Positions 54,143-62,263 of a stretch of DNA of 64,000 nucleotides are shown one piece after another; position 1 is the stretch's first letter, and each line of letters starts with the position of its first letter. A program made the translations under genes and the position numbers. The notes below the pieces were generated by a model that worked only from the letters and a program-made list of their open reading frames with translations, did not search any database and was not told the DNA's origin. Origin of the DNA: Streptomyces abyssomicinicus (GTDB taxonomy: Bacteria > Actinomycetota > Actinomycetes > Streptomycetales > Streptomycetaceae). The stretch spans positions 735,516 to 799,515 of the forward strand of contig NZ_BBZI01000008.1 of assembly GCF_008974245.1 (NCBI RefSeq). The letters run 5' to 3'.

Positions 54143-55594
54143 TCACTCCTGGTGGGCCTCCCGGCGGCGCTGCCTGACCACGCTGAGCACGGCCGCGCCC
54201 ACGACCACCAGGCCGGCGCCGATCGAGGCGGCGAGGCCGGTGCCGCCGCCTCCTCCGGTGGTGGCGAGGTCCTCGCCGGCGGTCGACGGGGTGGACGGCA
54301 CGGGACGGGGCTGGGGCACCGTCTGCGTCCGGACGGCGGACGCGGCGCTCTCGGTGAGGCAGTCGAGCACCCCGCTGAGGACGACCGGCCGCAGGGGCCG
54401 CCGCTCGCCCGGCGCCGCCTCGACGCCCACGGTGTAGCTCTCGTCCTCGGTGAGCGGCTGGAACACCGTGCGCCGCTCGCCCGGGGCGAGGGTGTAGTCG
54501 GTCCCGGCCACCCGGTAGGTGAAGTCCTCGTCGCCCCGGTTGAGCAGGGTGACGTCCAGCCCGGAGGCCAGGCCCGCGTCGGTCGCCTCGCAGCGCTCGC
54601 GGCCCCACAGGGCGGGTACGGCGCCGTCCCTCCGCCAGACCGTGGTGGCGGTGGCCCGTACCGTGGTCTCGCTGGAGGCGGCGACCACCTGGGCCTGGCT
54701 GCGGCTGTCCGAGGTCAGTGCCCTTCCCACCGGCACGGTGGTGGTGGCCTCCACGGTGAGCGTCGCCGCGCCGTTGTCCGCGTCGAAGGGGATGTCGACG
54801 TACAGGCCGTCGCCGTCGTCCACCGTCTCGACGGCGTGTCCCTTGGCGTCGGTGATCCACGCCGGGCTGGTGTCCGCGGGCGGCAGGACCGTCACGTCGT
54901 CGGCGCCGGTACGGACGGTGACCGGGCCTATTCGGGTGCCGGGGCGCCCGGCGGCGGCCGGCGGGTCGAACCGGAGCGAGGCGCGGGGCTCCTTCTCCGG
55001 ACGGGCGTTCTTCACCAGGTAGTCGGCGAGCCGCTCGGCCTGCGGGTCGGCCGCGGTCACGTCGGCCCCGTCGGAGAGCCGCCAGACGGCGACCTGGGTG
55101 CCGGCCGCCGCGTCCTGCTCGGTGAGCCCCTTGGCCCCGGCCCGCTCGGCGAGCTGGGAGAGGTCGTCCACCTGCGGGTAGGAGTGACGCAGCACCCAGA
55201 CGATCCGGCCGGCCTCCTGGTTGCCGGCAAGCGAGGTGCCGAGCCAGTCGCTCTCCTGGTAGACGACGCCGGGCTGGGTGGCGCGCTGGATGTCGACGCC
55301 GTAGGTCTGGAGCGTCCCGCCGCCGTCCACGGACAGCTCGAACAGTCCCGCCGGGACCTCCCGGTCGCCTTCCGTCCCGTGGATCACCGCGGTGCCGAAG
55401 GCGCGCAGGTCGTCCGCGACGGCCGTGGCGCCCCCGGTGTTCCACTGCGGTGTCGCGAGCGCGCCCGAGTCGGCGGTGGACGCGGCCGCACCGGTGGCCG
55501 TCCCGGCGGTCAGCAGCCCGGACAGCAGCGACACCGCCGCGGCACGGGCCGCGCCGGACCGGCGCACGACACGCGGGTGGAACGACGAAATCAC
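54143..55594 (-). CDS. Thioester (TQXA) domain surface protein with sortase signal, thioester Cys missing
   Basis: This 483-residue protein is exported and probably anchored to the wall. It has a signal peptide (residues 1-37), then a thioester domain (about 50-200) with the glutamine motif TQVAVW at Gln167. In the matching position of the usual YC(I/V)D motif it reads TYGVDI, with Gly99 in place of the thioester cysteine, so the Cys-Gln crosslink cannot form. The C-terminus has LATTG followed by a hydrophobic helix and RQRRR, a class E sortase signal. The GTG at 55594 follows GGAGGGGAG. Confidence 0.88.
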   Translation of the reverse strand: MISSFHPRVVRRSGAARAAAVSLLSGLLTAGTATGAAASTADSGALATPQWNTGGATAVADDLRAFGTAVIHGTEGDREVPAGLFELSVDGGGTLQTYGVDIQRATQPGVVYQESDWLGTSLAGNQEAGRIVWVLRHSYPQVDDLSQLAERAGAKGLTEQDAAAGTQVAVWRLSDGADVTAADPQAERLADYLVKNARPEKEPRASLRFDPPAAAGRPGTRIGPVTVRTGADDVTVLPPADTSPAWITDAKGHAVETVDDGDGLYVDIPFDADNGAATLTVEATTTVPVGRALTSDSRSQAQVVAASSETTVRATATTVWRRDGAVPALWGRERCEATDAGLASGLDVTLLNRGDEDFTYRVAGTDYTLAPGERRTVFQPLTEDESYTVGVEAAPGERRPLRPVVLSGVLDCLTESAASAVRTQTVPQPRPVPSTPSTAGEDLATTGGGGGTGLAASIGAGLVVVGAAVLSVVRQRRREAHQE

Positions 55595-55795
55595 GGAACT
55601 CCCCTCCGGTCGGGGCCTTCTGACGCGGGCCCCGGGAGCCGTACGCGGCGCCACCGGCCCATGACCCACCCCGGCATCCTAGGGAAGCGCCCCGCCGCAC
55701 CCGGCGGCAGCCCGGGGCCGGGCCGGTTCCGACTCGCAATCGTTACCGCCCGAAAGGTGATCAACCGGCGGCAACCGGGACAGGACACGGTGACA

Positions 55796-56305
55796 TCACG
55801 TCAGCAAGGGAGCGCCCGGCACCGTTTGCATGCCCCATGGGTCCCCCGGCGCGCCGGGCGGCGCGCCCGGCTGGGTCCGCATGGCCGCCACCGCGGCCGG
55901 CCGGGCGGCCCCGGCAACGCCGCCCGCCTCCCCCGCGCCCGCCTCTCCCCTGGCGTTGCGGCGGAACGCCGAGGTGCCGCGCGCCAGGTCGTGCCCCACG
56001 GCGACCGCCTCGATGTCCACGTCGGTGCGGGCCTGGCCGTCGCGGGTGTCGGCCCGCACCTTGAGCCTGCCCTGGACCACGACCGGGTCCCCCACCGACA
56101 GCGAGGCGGCCACGTTCGCCGCCAGGGAGCGGCGGGTCCACACCGTGAAGAAGTTGGTGTGGCCGTCCACCCACATCGCCTTCTCACGGTCCCAGTAGCG
56201 GGGCGTCGCCGCCAGCCTGAACCGGGCGACATGGCCCCGCTCGTCCTCCCGGTGCACCGGCTGCGTCGCCACGTTGCCGACCGCGCAGACCACCGTCTCG
56301 TTCAT
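55796..56305 (-). CDS. ssbB: Single-stranded DNA-binding protein (SsbB-like)
   Basis: This 169-residue protein has one OB-fold SSB domain (residues 1-105): ETVVCAVGNVATQP, RFRLAATPRYWDREKAMWVDGHTNFFTVWTRRSLAANVAASLSVGDPVVVQGRLKV. The C-terminal part is Gly/Ala/Pro-rich and ends in GAPLLT, without the acidic DDDIPF-type tip that recruits partners in the main SSB. That agrees with SsbB, the second streptomycete SSB needed for chromosome segregation in sporulation. The ATG at 56305 is preceded by AAGGGA. Confidence 0.88.
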   Translation of the reverse strand: MNETVVCAVGNVATQPVHREDERGHVARFRLAATPRYWDREKAMWVDGHTNFFTVWTRRSLAANVAASLSVGDPVVVQGRLKVRADTRDGQARTDVDIEAVAVGHDLARGTSAFRRNARGEAGAGEAGGVAGAARPAAVAAMRTQPGAPPGAPGDPWGMQTVPGAPLLT

Positions 56306-56444
56306 CGCACGTCCCTTCACCACACCCTGGCTGCCACGGGCGCCCGCGGCAGCGCGGACACCCCGTGGAAGCGCCGACGGGCCCGTCCCGTTCGGCCGCT
56401 TCCAGGGTGCGGCGGATCGGGCGGGCCCGCTGAGGGCTGTGGGT

Positions 56445-59141
56445 TCAGAGGGTGGTTGTGGACAACTGCCCCACCCGTGAGGGTGAACGGGCGCCCCCGA
56501 GGGTGCCCGCCCCCACCGGCAGGGCGCCGCTGACCACGCCGTACTGCTCGCGCACCACGCGGTGGCCGGCCACCGCCTCGGCGACGGGTTCCAGCACCCG
56601 GACGCGACCGCACTCCTCCGCGGCCTCCCGCAGCCGCAGCTCGGCCTCCAGCCCGTAACGCCGCGCGGGCGCCCGGGCCGCCGCGCGGCAGGCCCACTCG
56701 ACCACCGGGCCGCCGACGATGCCGATCACCATCAGCAGGACCGGAACACCCAGTTCGGCCTCCAGCACGCCCACGATCTGCCCCATCAGCCACAGCCCGC
56801 CGACGACCTGCACCAGCGTCATCGCCGCCTGCACCAGGACCGCCGCCGGCCACCAGAACGGCCGCGGGGGCCGGCCGGGCAGCGCCGCCCGCCGGGACAG
56901 CTCGTCGAGTTCCTCCGGCAGCCCCTCCGCGCCGCGCAGCGCGGCCTCCCGCACCGCCTGCGCCCAGGGCTCCGGCATCCCCTGACAGGCCCGTTCGGTG
57001 ACCGTCCGCACCGCCTGTTCCACCCGCTGCCGCGCCGTGGCCTCGTCGTCGGACGGCTGGGCCAGGGCGAACCGCCCGGTGGTGAGCGGCGACCGCCGCC
57101 CCTGGTACCAGCGCCACAGCCGCAGCCACGGCGTTCCGCAGGCCCGGTTGGCACCACGCGTCCAGGCGCGTTCGGCGGCCTCGCCGGCGGCCCGGGAACC
57201 GACGGCGGCGGCCAGCCCGTCGGCGAACTCGTCCCGCGCCTCCTCGCTCAGCCCGGCCCGCACGCCCGTGGTGTAGGCCGGCCGCAGGCGCGCGGCGGCT
57301 GCGTCGACGTCGGCGGTGATCCGCCGGGCGGGCGCACCCTGTTCCCGCACGAACCGGCCGAGCGCGTCCTTCAGGTCGTCCACGCCTTCCCCGGTGAGGG
57401 CGGAGAGCGCGAGCACGGTCGCGCCGGGCTCACCGTGCTCGCTGAGCGCGATGCCGTCCTCGTCCAGCAGCCGCCGCAGGTCGTCGAGGACCTGGTCGGC
57501 GGCCTCGCCGGACAGCCGGTCGATCTGGTTGAGCACGACGAAGGTCACCTCCGCGTGCCCGGCCATCGGCCGCAGGTACCGCTCGTGGAGCACCGCGTCG
57601 GCGTACTTCTCCGGGTCGACCACCCAGATCACCGCGTCGACCAGCTTCAGCAGCCGGTCCACCTGCTCACGGTGCTGGACGGCGGCCGAGTCGTGGTCGG
57701 GCAGGTCGACCAGGACCAGGCCGTCCAGCCGCTCCTCGTCCTGCGGGTTCTGGAGCGGGCGGCGGCGCAGACGGCCGGGGATGCCGAGACGGTCGATCAG
57801 CGGGGCCGCGCCGTCGCTCCAGCTGCACGTCAGGGCGGCGGCGGTGGTGGGGCGCCGGACGCCGGTCTCCGAGATGGCGACCCCGGCCAGGGCGTTGAAC
57901 AGCTGCGACTTCCCGCTGCCGCTGGCCCCGGCGATGGCGACGACGGTGTGGCGGCCGGAGAGCGCCCCGCGCTCGGCGGCACGGTCGAGGACCTGCCCGG
58001 CCTCGGCGAGGGTGCGGCTGTCCACCCGAGCCCGCGACATCCCGATCAGCTCGTGCAGCGCCGTCAGCCGGGCGCGCAGCCGGCCCCCGTAGACGGTGTC
58101 GGCCGCGGACTGCGGGCCGGAGGCGGCGGACGTGTGGCGGACGCCGGACGGCTGCGGCGCCGCCGCCCCGGCCCGTCGCGCGAGGGAGCCGGCGGAGCCG
58201 GGGAAACCGGGGGCGGCGGCGCCCCTGCGGACGCCCAGGCGGTCCTCGCCCCGGGTGCCGCCGGCGGCGGGTGGGCGGACGCGGCCGGCGGCGGGTGCCT
58301 CGACGCGCCTCACGTGGGCGCCGGCGGCGGTCCCGGGCTCGTCCTCGGCGCCCCGCGGACCGGTGCCACGGTCGCCGTCGGCCGCTTGCGTCCGGCCCCG
58401 GTCCGTCCCCGCCGGGTCCGGGCCGTGCTCCCGGGCGGCGGCCCGTGGCGTGCCGCGGGTGTCCGGGGCCCGCCGGTGCGAGCCGTCGCGCCCCGGTGCG
58501 CCGCCCCCGCCCCTGCCCCTGCCCCACAGCCGGCTCCGCCCGCGCGGGGGTGCTTTCGTTGCCTCTCGGGCGCCCCAGCCGCCGGCAGGGGGCGGCGCGG
58601 CGTCGCCCGGCCCGTGCTCGCCCGCGGCGGGCGGTGTGCCCCCGGCGGTCCGCGGTCCGTCCTCGGCAGGCCGCGCGCCGGGCCCGGACGCCTGCCCGTC
58701 ACTCCCGGCGGGCGGCGCGCCGGCGTCGGCGGTCGCCGGGCCACCCTCCGCGGGCCGCGCGCCGGCGGCCTCGTCGGACACGCCGCCCGCCGCTGCTCGC
58801 GCGCCGGGCCCGGAGGCCCGCGCCTCGCCCGCCGCCGGCTGCTCTCCGGGCGCGTCGACGCCCGCGGCAGGGGCGACGGCAGCGGCGCCGTCGACCGGAC
58901 CGGCGGACCCGGCGGAGGCGGCACCTTCGACCGGAACAGCAGACCCGGCGGAACCGGCACCCTCGGCCGGAGCTGCGGGAGCGGCGGCCGCCGCTCCCTC
59001 CTTCCCGGGTCCGGGACCGGCTCGTCCCGGCCCGGGTTCGGGATCGGCTCGCCCGGGTTCGGGATCGGCTCGCCCGGGCCCGGGTTCGGGGTCGGGTCGT
59101 TCGGGGCGGTCCGTGTGGTCCTGATCAGTGGCGGCGGTCAC
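56445..59141 (-). CDS. Large GTPase (YfjP/Era-like) with disordered N-terminus
   Basis: This 898-residue protein has a low-complexity Pro/Ala/Gly/Glu-rich N-terminal half (about residues 1-340, with PEPGPGRADPEPG-type repeats). A GTPase domain follows: P-loop GASGSGKSQLFNALAG, the DLPDHDS switch II (DxxG variant) and NQIDRL for guanine recognition. The C-terminal part holds two hydrophobic stretches (AVLVQAAMTLVQVVGGLWLMGQIVGVL and VLLMVIGIVGG), so it probably meets the membrane like dynamins. The GTG at 59141 lies 3 bases after the stop of the other GTPase; both form one operon. Function unknown; membrane remodelling during septation is an inference. Confidence 0.85.
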   Translation of the reverse strand: MTAATDQDHTDRPERPDPEPGPGRADPEPGRADPEPGPGRAGPGPGKEGAAAAAPAAPAEGAGSAGSAVPVEGAASAGSAGPVDGAAAVAPAAGVDAPGEQPAAGEARASGPGARAAAGGVSDEAAGARPAEGGPATADAGAPPAGSDGQASGPGARPAEDGPRTAGGTPPAAGEHGPGDAAPPPAGGWGAREATKAPPRGRSRLWGRGRGGGGAPGRDGSHRRAPDTRGTPRAAAREHGPDPAGTDRGRTQAADGDRGTGPRGAEDEPGTAAGAHVRRVEAPAAGRVRPPAAGGTRGEDRLGVRRGAAAPGFPGSAGSLARRAGAAAPQPSGVRHTSAASGPQSAADTVYGGRLRARLTALHELIGMSRARVDSRTLAEAGQVLDRAAERGALSGRHTVVAIAGASGSGKSQLFNALAGVAISETGVRRPTTAAALTCSWSDGAAPLIDRLGIPGRLRRRPLQNPQDEERLDGLVLVDLPDHDSAAVQHREQVDRLLKLVDAVIWVVDPEKYADAVLHERYLRPMAGHAEVTFVVLNQIDRLSGEAADQVLDDLRRLLDEDGIALSEHGEPGATVLALSALTGEGVDDLKDALGRFVREQGAPARRITADVDAAAARLRPAYTTGVRAGLSEEARDEFADGLAAAVGSRAAGEAAERAWTRGANRACGTPWLRLWRWYQGRRSPLTTGRFALAQPSDDEATARQRVEQAVRTVTERACQGMPEPWAQAVREAALRGAEGLPEELDELSRRAALPGRPPRPFWWPAAVLVQAAMTLVQVVGGLWLMGQIVGVLEAELGVPVLLMVIGIVGGPVVEWACRAAARAPARRYGLEAELRLREAAEECGRVRVLEPVAEAVAGHRVVREQYGVVSGALPVGAGTLGGARSPSRVGQLSTTTL

Positions 59142-59144
59142 CGG

Positions 59145-60812
59145 TCACCTCTCCTTCTGCAGTACGGACAGCGCGGCGATCAGTTCGGCCTGAGGCTCGG
59201 CGTGCACGTCCAGGGCCTCCAGCGGGGAGAGCCGGCGCTCGCGTTCGTTCCCCATCACCCGTTCGACCAGCGAGGTCAGCAGGCGGGACCCCCGGTCGCG
59301 CAGCCGGAGCGCCCCGTGCGGCCCGATCCGCTCGGCGAGCCGCTCGCCGGACGACCGGGCCCGCCGGCCGCCGAGGAGGGCCGTGACGGCCAGCGCGGCC
59401 ACCGCCTCCGGGTCGGGCGCGGCGGCCCGCTCCAGCTCACGGACCTCGTCCTCGGCGTACTCCTCGATCTCCCGCCGCCAGCGCCGCACGGCCATCCCGA
59501 TGCGGTGCTCCGCGGTCTCACCGCCCTCGGACGGATCGTCACCGAGCAGGCCGGCCGCCCCGGCCGCGGGCTCCCGGCGCCAGGTCTCGTCGGCGCGCTC
59601 GTCGGCCGCGGTGACCGCGCACAGCAGCAGTTCGGTCAGGCTGTCGCAGAGCGCGTCGAGCAGTTCCGGGGGATCGCAGTCGAGCGGGTAGGCCCGCCAC
59701 CGCTTGAGCGCGTCCCCGGCGAGGACGGCGCCGGCCTGGACGCGGCCGCGGACCCGCGTGTGCTCACTCTCGTAGGCCTTCTCCACGGCGGTGGTGAGCC
59801 GCAGCGCGGCCGCGTACTGGGCGGCCGCCGCTCCGGCCAGCTCGGGCATCCGGGTCCGCAGCGAGTCCAGCACCCCCCGCGCCGTGCGGGCCACCGCGTA
59901 CTGGCGCGCGGCGGGATCCTCGGCGAGCCTGGTCAGCCACTCCCGCAGGGGGGCCACGGCGGTGCCCGGGAGCAGCCCGCCGCCGGAGGCCGACTCGGGC
60001 AGTTCCGGCACCGTGAAGCGGGGCACCTCGCCCAGCCCGGCCTTGGTGAGCAACGCGGCGTACTGCCGCGACACCTCGTTCACGACCTGGTGCGGGACCC
60101 GGTCGAGGACGGTGACCAGGGTGACGTCGTACTGCTTGGCGGCGCGGAGCATGTTCCACGGCACCGCGTCGGCGTACCGCGAGGCGGTGGTGACCATGAT
60201 CCAGACGTCGGCGGCGCAGATCAGCTCGGCGGCCAGCACCCGGTTCTCGGCGACCAGGGAGTCGACGTCCGGGGCGTCGAGCAGGGCGAGTCCGCGCGGC
60301 AGGGTCTCCGCCGTCTCGATCCGCAGTGCCCGCTGCACGACGGCGCCGCCCGTGCGGTCGCCCCTGCCGGCTCTCGGGGCACGCCCGCCCTGCCCCCGCC
60401 GGGAGGCGGCCGGCTCGTCGGCCGGATCCTTGCCGCCGCCCAGCACGCGGGTGAGCCGGGGCAGCACGCGCATACCGCTGAACCAGTGACAGTCCTCCGG
60501 ATGGCAGACCAGCACCGGCGTGCGGGTGGTCGGGCGCAGCACCCCGGCTTCGCTCACCTGCCGTCCCACCAGGGAGTTGACCAGGGTGGACTTCCCCGCG
60601 CCGGTCGAGCCGCCGATCACCGCGAGCAACGGCGCCTGGGGGTCCCGCAGGCGCGGCACCAGGTAGTCGTCGAGCTGGGCGAGCAGTTCCTCACGGTTGG
60701 CCCGGGCCCGTGGGGCGCCCGCCAGAGGCAGCGGGAAGCGTGCGGCGGCGACGCGGTCGCGCAGGGCGGAGAGTGCGTCGAGCAGCTGAGGCCGTACGTC
60801 CAAGGTCACCAC
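59145..60812 (-). CDS. Dynamin-like GTPase
   Basis: This 555-residue GTPase has P-loop GGSTGAGKSTLVNSLVG, switch II LLDAPDVDS (DxxG variant), and TVLDRVP in the place of the NKxD guanine motif, so nucleotide recognition may be altered. A helical C-terminal part of about 300 residues follows. It heads the operon with the larger GTPase downstream; paired GTPases of this kind resemble the two-dynamin systems of Streptomyces cell division, though those are smaller. The GTG at 60812 gives the start VVTLDVRPQLLDALSAL; GTG at 60809 and ATG at 60851 are alternatives. A TAAAAT -10-like element (60829-60834) would put transcription within about ten bases of the start. Confidence 0.85.
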   Translation of the reverse strand: MVTLDVRPQLLDALSALRDRVAAARFPLPLAGAPRARANREELLAQLDDYLVPRLRDPQAPLLAVIGGSTGAGKSTLVNSLVGRQVSEAGVLRPTTRTPVLVCHPEDCHWFSGMRVLPRLTRVLGGGKDPADEPAASRRGQGGRAPRAGRGDRTGGAVVQRALRIETAETLPRGLALLDAPDVDSLVAENRVLAAELICAADVWIMVTTASRYADAVPWNMLRAAKQYDVTLVTVLDRVPHQVVNEVSRQYAALLTKAGLGEVPRFTVPELPESASGGGLLPGTAVAPLREWLTRLAEDPAARQYAVARTARGVLDSLRTRMPELAGAAAAQYAAALRLTTAVEKAYESEHTRVRGRVQAGAVLAGDALKRWRAYPLDCDPPELLDALCDSLTELLLCAVTAADERADETWRREPAAGAAGLLGDDPSEGGETAEHRIGMAVRRWRREIEEYAEDEVRELERAAAPDPEAVAALAVTALLGGRRARSSGERLAERIGPHGALRLRDRGSRLLTSLVERVMGNERERRLSPLEALDVHAEPQAELIAALSVLQKER

Positions 60813-61119
60813 ATGTGAAGAATGCCCAATTTTACGGACTTTCTGAAGCATATGGGCATGTCTGCGTGCCGTCGGTTCCGGAAAGGGAAGGGACGACCGG
60901 GGCTCACGCATAACGAGTGCACAACACCCGGCGCGTCTGGCGCGAAAAGCGCTGCGCGAATCAGCACTGCCTGGGATTATCAGGAATCGCTTCACCGAAC
61001 CTCCACATCGCGGTATGGAGGCGAGGCGATGGGGACGCGGGGAGGGGATGCCTATCCTTGTCCCCGGCAACGTCAGGACCCGCCCGCACCCGGGCACGAC
61101 GACAGAGGCCACCACACCG
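60813..61119. other. Intergenic region, GTPase operon / tRNA-Arg
   Basis: These 307 bases hold the leftward GTPase promoter (TAAAAT at 60829-60834) and, nearer the right, an unproved tRNA promoter (TATCCT at about 61052). No repeat or small gene is evident. Confidence 0.4.
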
Positions 61120-61192
61120 GCCCCCGTAGCTCAGTGGATAGAGCAGGCGCCTTCTAAGCGCTTGGCCGCAGGTTCGAGTCCTGCCGGGGGCG
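61120..61192 (+). tRNA. tRNA-Arg (anticodon TCT)
   Basis: A 73-base cloverleaf: acceptor GCCCCCG / CGGGGGC, D stem GCTC/GAGC, anticodon stem GGCGC/GCGCT (one G-T pair), loop CTTCTAA with TCT at 61153-61155, variable TGGCC, T stem GCAGG/CCTGC with TTCGAGT loop. Discriminator G; the CCA is not fully encoded. It reads AGA/AGG arginine codons, which are rare in GC-rich Streptomyces genes. Confidence 0.95.
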
Positions 61193-61202
61193 CAAGTCTC
61201 CG

Positions 61203-61226
61203 CCCTCCCTCCAGGGAGGGCTTTTT
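61203..61226 (+). terminator. Terminator after tRNA-Arg
   Basis: CCCTCCCT (61203-61210) and AGGGAGGG (61213-61220) followed by CTTTTT, a rare T-run terminator for this genome. Confidence 0.85.
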
Positions 61227-61606
61227 GCTGTGCGCGGCCGGCGCGGGCCGCCGCGCCGGTACCGGTGACCGCGGGTCGCCCGTCTCCCCGGCATCGGCCT
61301 CCACAGCACCGCGCCGACCGCCGGCCCTCGCTCCGCGCGCGTCCGCGACCGCCCGCGCCTCTCCCTCGCCTCCTCCTCGCCCCCCGGGGACGGGCAGCTT
61401 CCTCACCTCGGCCGGACGCACGGCCCTCGGCGCCTCCGGCCTGGCCCGGCCCGGCCCGGGCAAAGCGGGCGGGGCGGGTGGCGGGGACGTTTCTCTTCGA
61501 AACCCGGATTCACCCGTCCGGTGGTCGGGTTCCGCCTGTTCGGCGGCGTGGAACGTCCATCCAGGACGGTCGCCTGTTCAAAACGGGTGATTGCCTCGAA
61601 CCATGC

Positions 61607-61634
61607 CGTTACCCGGACGACAGAGACGCGTTGA
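61607..61634 (+). promoter_or_regulatory. Probable BldN-type sigma promoter of the chaplin gene
   Basis: -35 CGTTAC (61607-61612), 16-base spacer, -10 CGTTGA (61629-61634). This differs by one base from the CGTAAC-N16-CGTTGA pattern I remember for sigma-BldN promoters, which drive chaplins and rodlins. The start would be at about 61641, leaving a leader of about 53 bases. Confidence 0.7.
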
Positions 61635-61693
61635 AGGGGGAGTGCGGCGGCGTTGACCTGCTGCCGCCCTCACCGAGTAAGAAGGAGTACGTG

Positions 61694-62002
61694 ATGTCTC
61701 GCATCGCGAAGGCTGCCGTTGTCGCTCTCGGCACGGGTGCTGTGGTTCTGGGCGGCGCCGGCATGGCGCTGGCGGACGCGGAGGCCGAGGGCCAGGCCGT
61801 TGGTTCGCCGGGTGTCATCTCCGGCAACGTGATCCAGGTTCCGATCAACGTGCCGATCAACCTCTGCGGCAACACCATCAACGTCATCGGGCTGCTGAAC
61901 CCGGCCGCGGGCAACTTCTGCGCGATCGACAGCGAGTTCGAGAAGGGCCACGACAAGGGCCACGACAAGGGCCACAACAAGGGCCACGGCTACGGTCACT
62001 GA
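61694..62002 (+). CDS. Short chaplin with histidine-rich tail
   Basis: This 102-residue protein is a chaplin, the secreted hydrophobic protein that assembles amyloid fibres on aerial hyphae. A signal peptide (to about residue 28, ending ALADAEA) precedes one chaplin domain: VGSPGVISGNVIQVPINVPI, then NLCGNTINVIGLLNPAAGNFC with the two conserved cysteines. It differs from typical short chaplins by a C-terminal tail with repeated KGHDKGHDKGH and GHGYGH units, a likely metal-binding stretch. The ATG at 61694 has AAGGAG 6-7 bases upstream. It neighbours melC2, as chpG does in S. coelicolor. Confidence 0.93.
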   Translation: MSRIAKAAVVALGTGAVVLGGAGMALADAEAEGQAVGSPGVISGNVIQVPINVPINLCGNTINVIGLLNPAAGNFCAIDSEFEKGHDKGHDKGHNKGHGYGH

Positions 62003-62033
62003 CCTCGCCGTTCCGCTCTTGCGGTAATGCGAT

Positions 62034-62066
62034 GAGGGCCTCGGCGGTTTCCCCGTCGGGGCCCTC
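62034..62066 (+). terminator. Terminator after the chaplin gene
   Basis: GAGGGCC (62034-62040) pairs with GGCCCTC (62060-62066) around a 19-base loop, 32 bp after the chaplin stop. The following bases to 62263 hold degenerate CAGGGCCGTCAG copies and no gene. Confidence 0.55.
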
Positions 62067-62263
62067 CCGCGCGTCCGGCGCAGGTCGGGCGTGACTCGGC
62101 CCCGTCGGGCGACGGGGCCGAGGGCCACGGCAGGGCGACGACGGCCTGCCGGTCCATCAGGGCCGTCAGGGCACAGCCCCCGGACCTTCAGGGCCGTCAG
62201 AACCTTCAGACCACAGCCGTTCAGGGCCGCCGCCGTCAGGCCGTGGCCGTCGGACCGCCGCCG

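Noticed and set aside
61265..61693. Extension of the chaplin gene upstream to 61265
   Set aside because: The extra 143 residues are Arg/Pro-rich, precede the signal peptide, and would cover the BldN-type promoter. The ATG at 61694 has AAGGAG.
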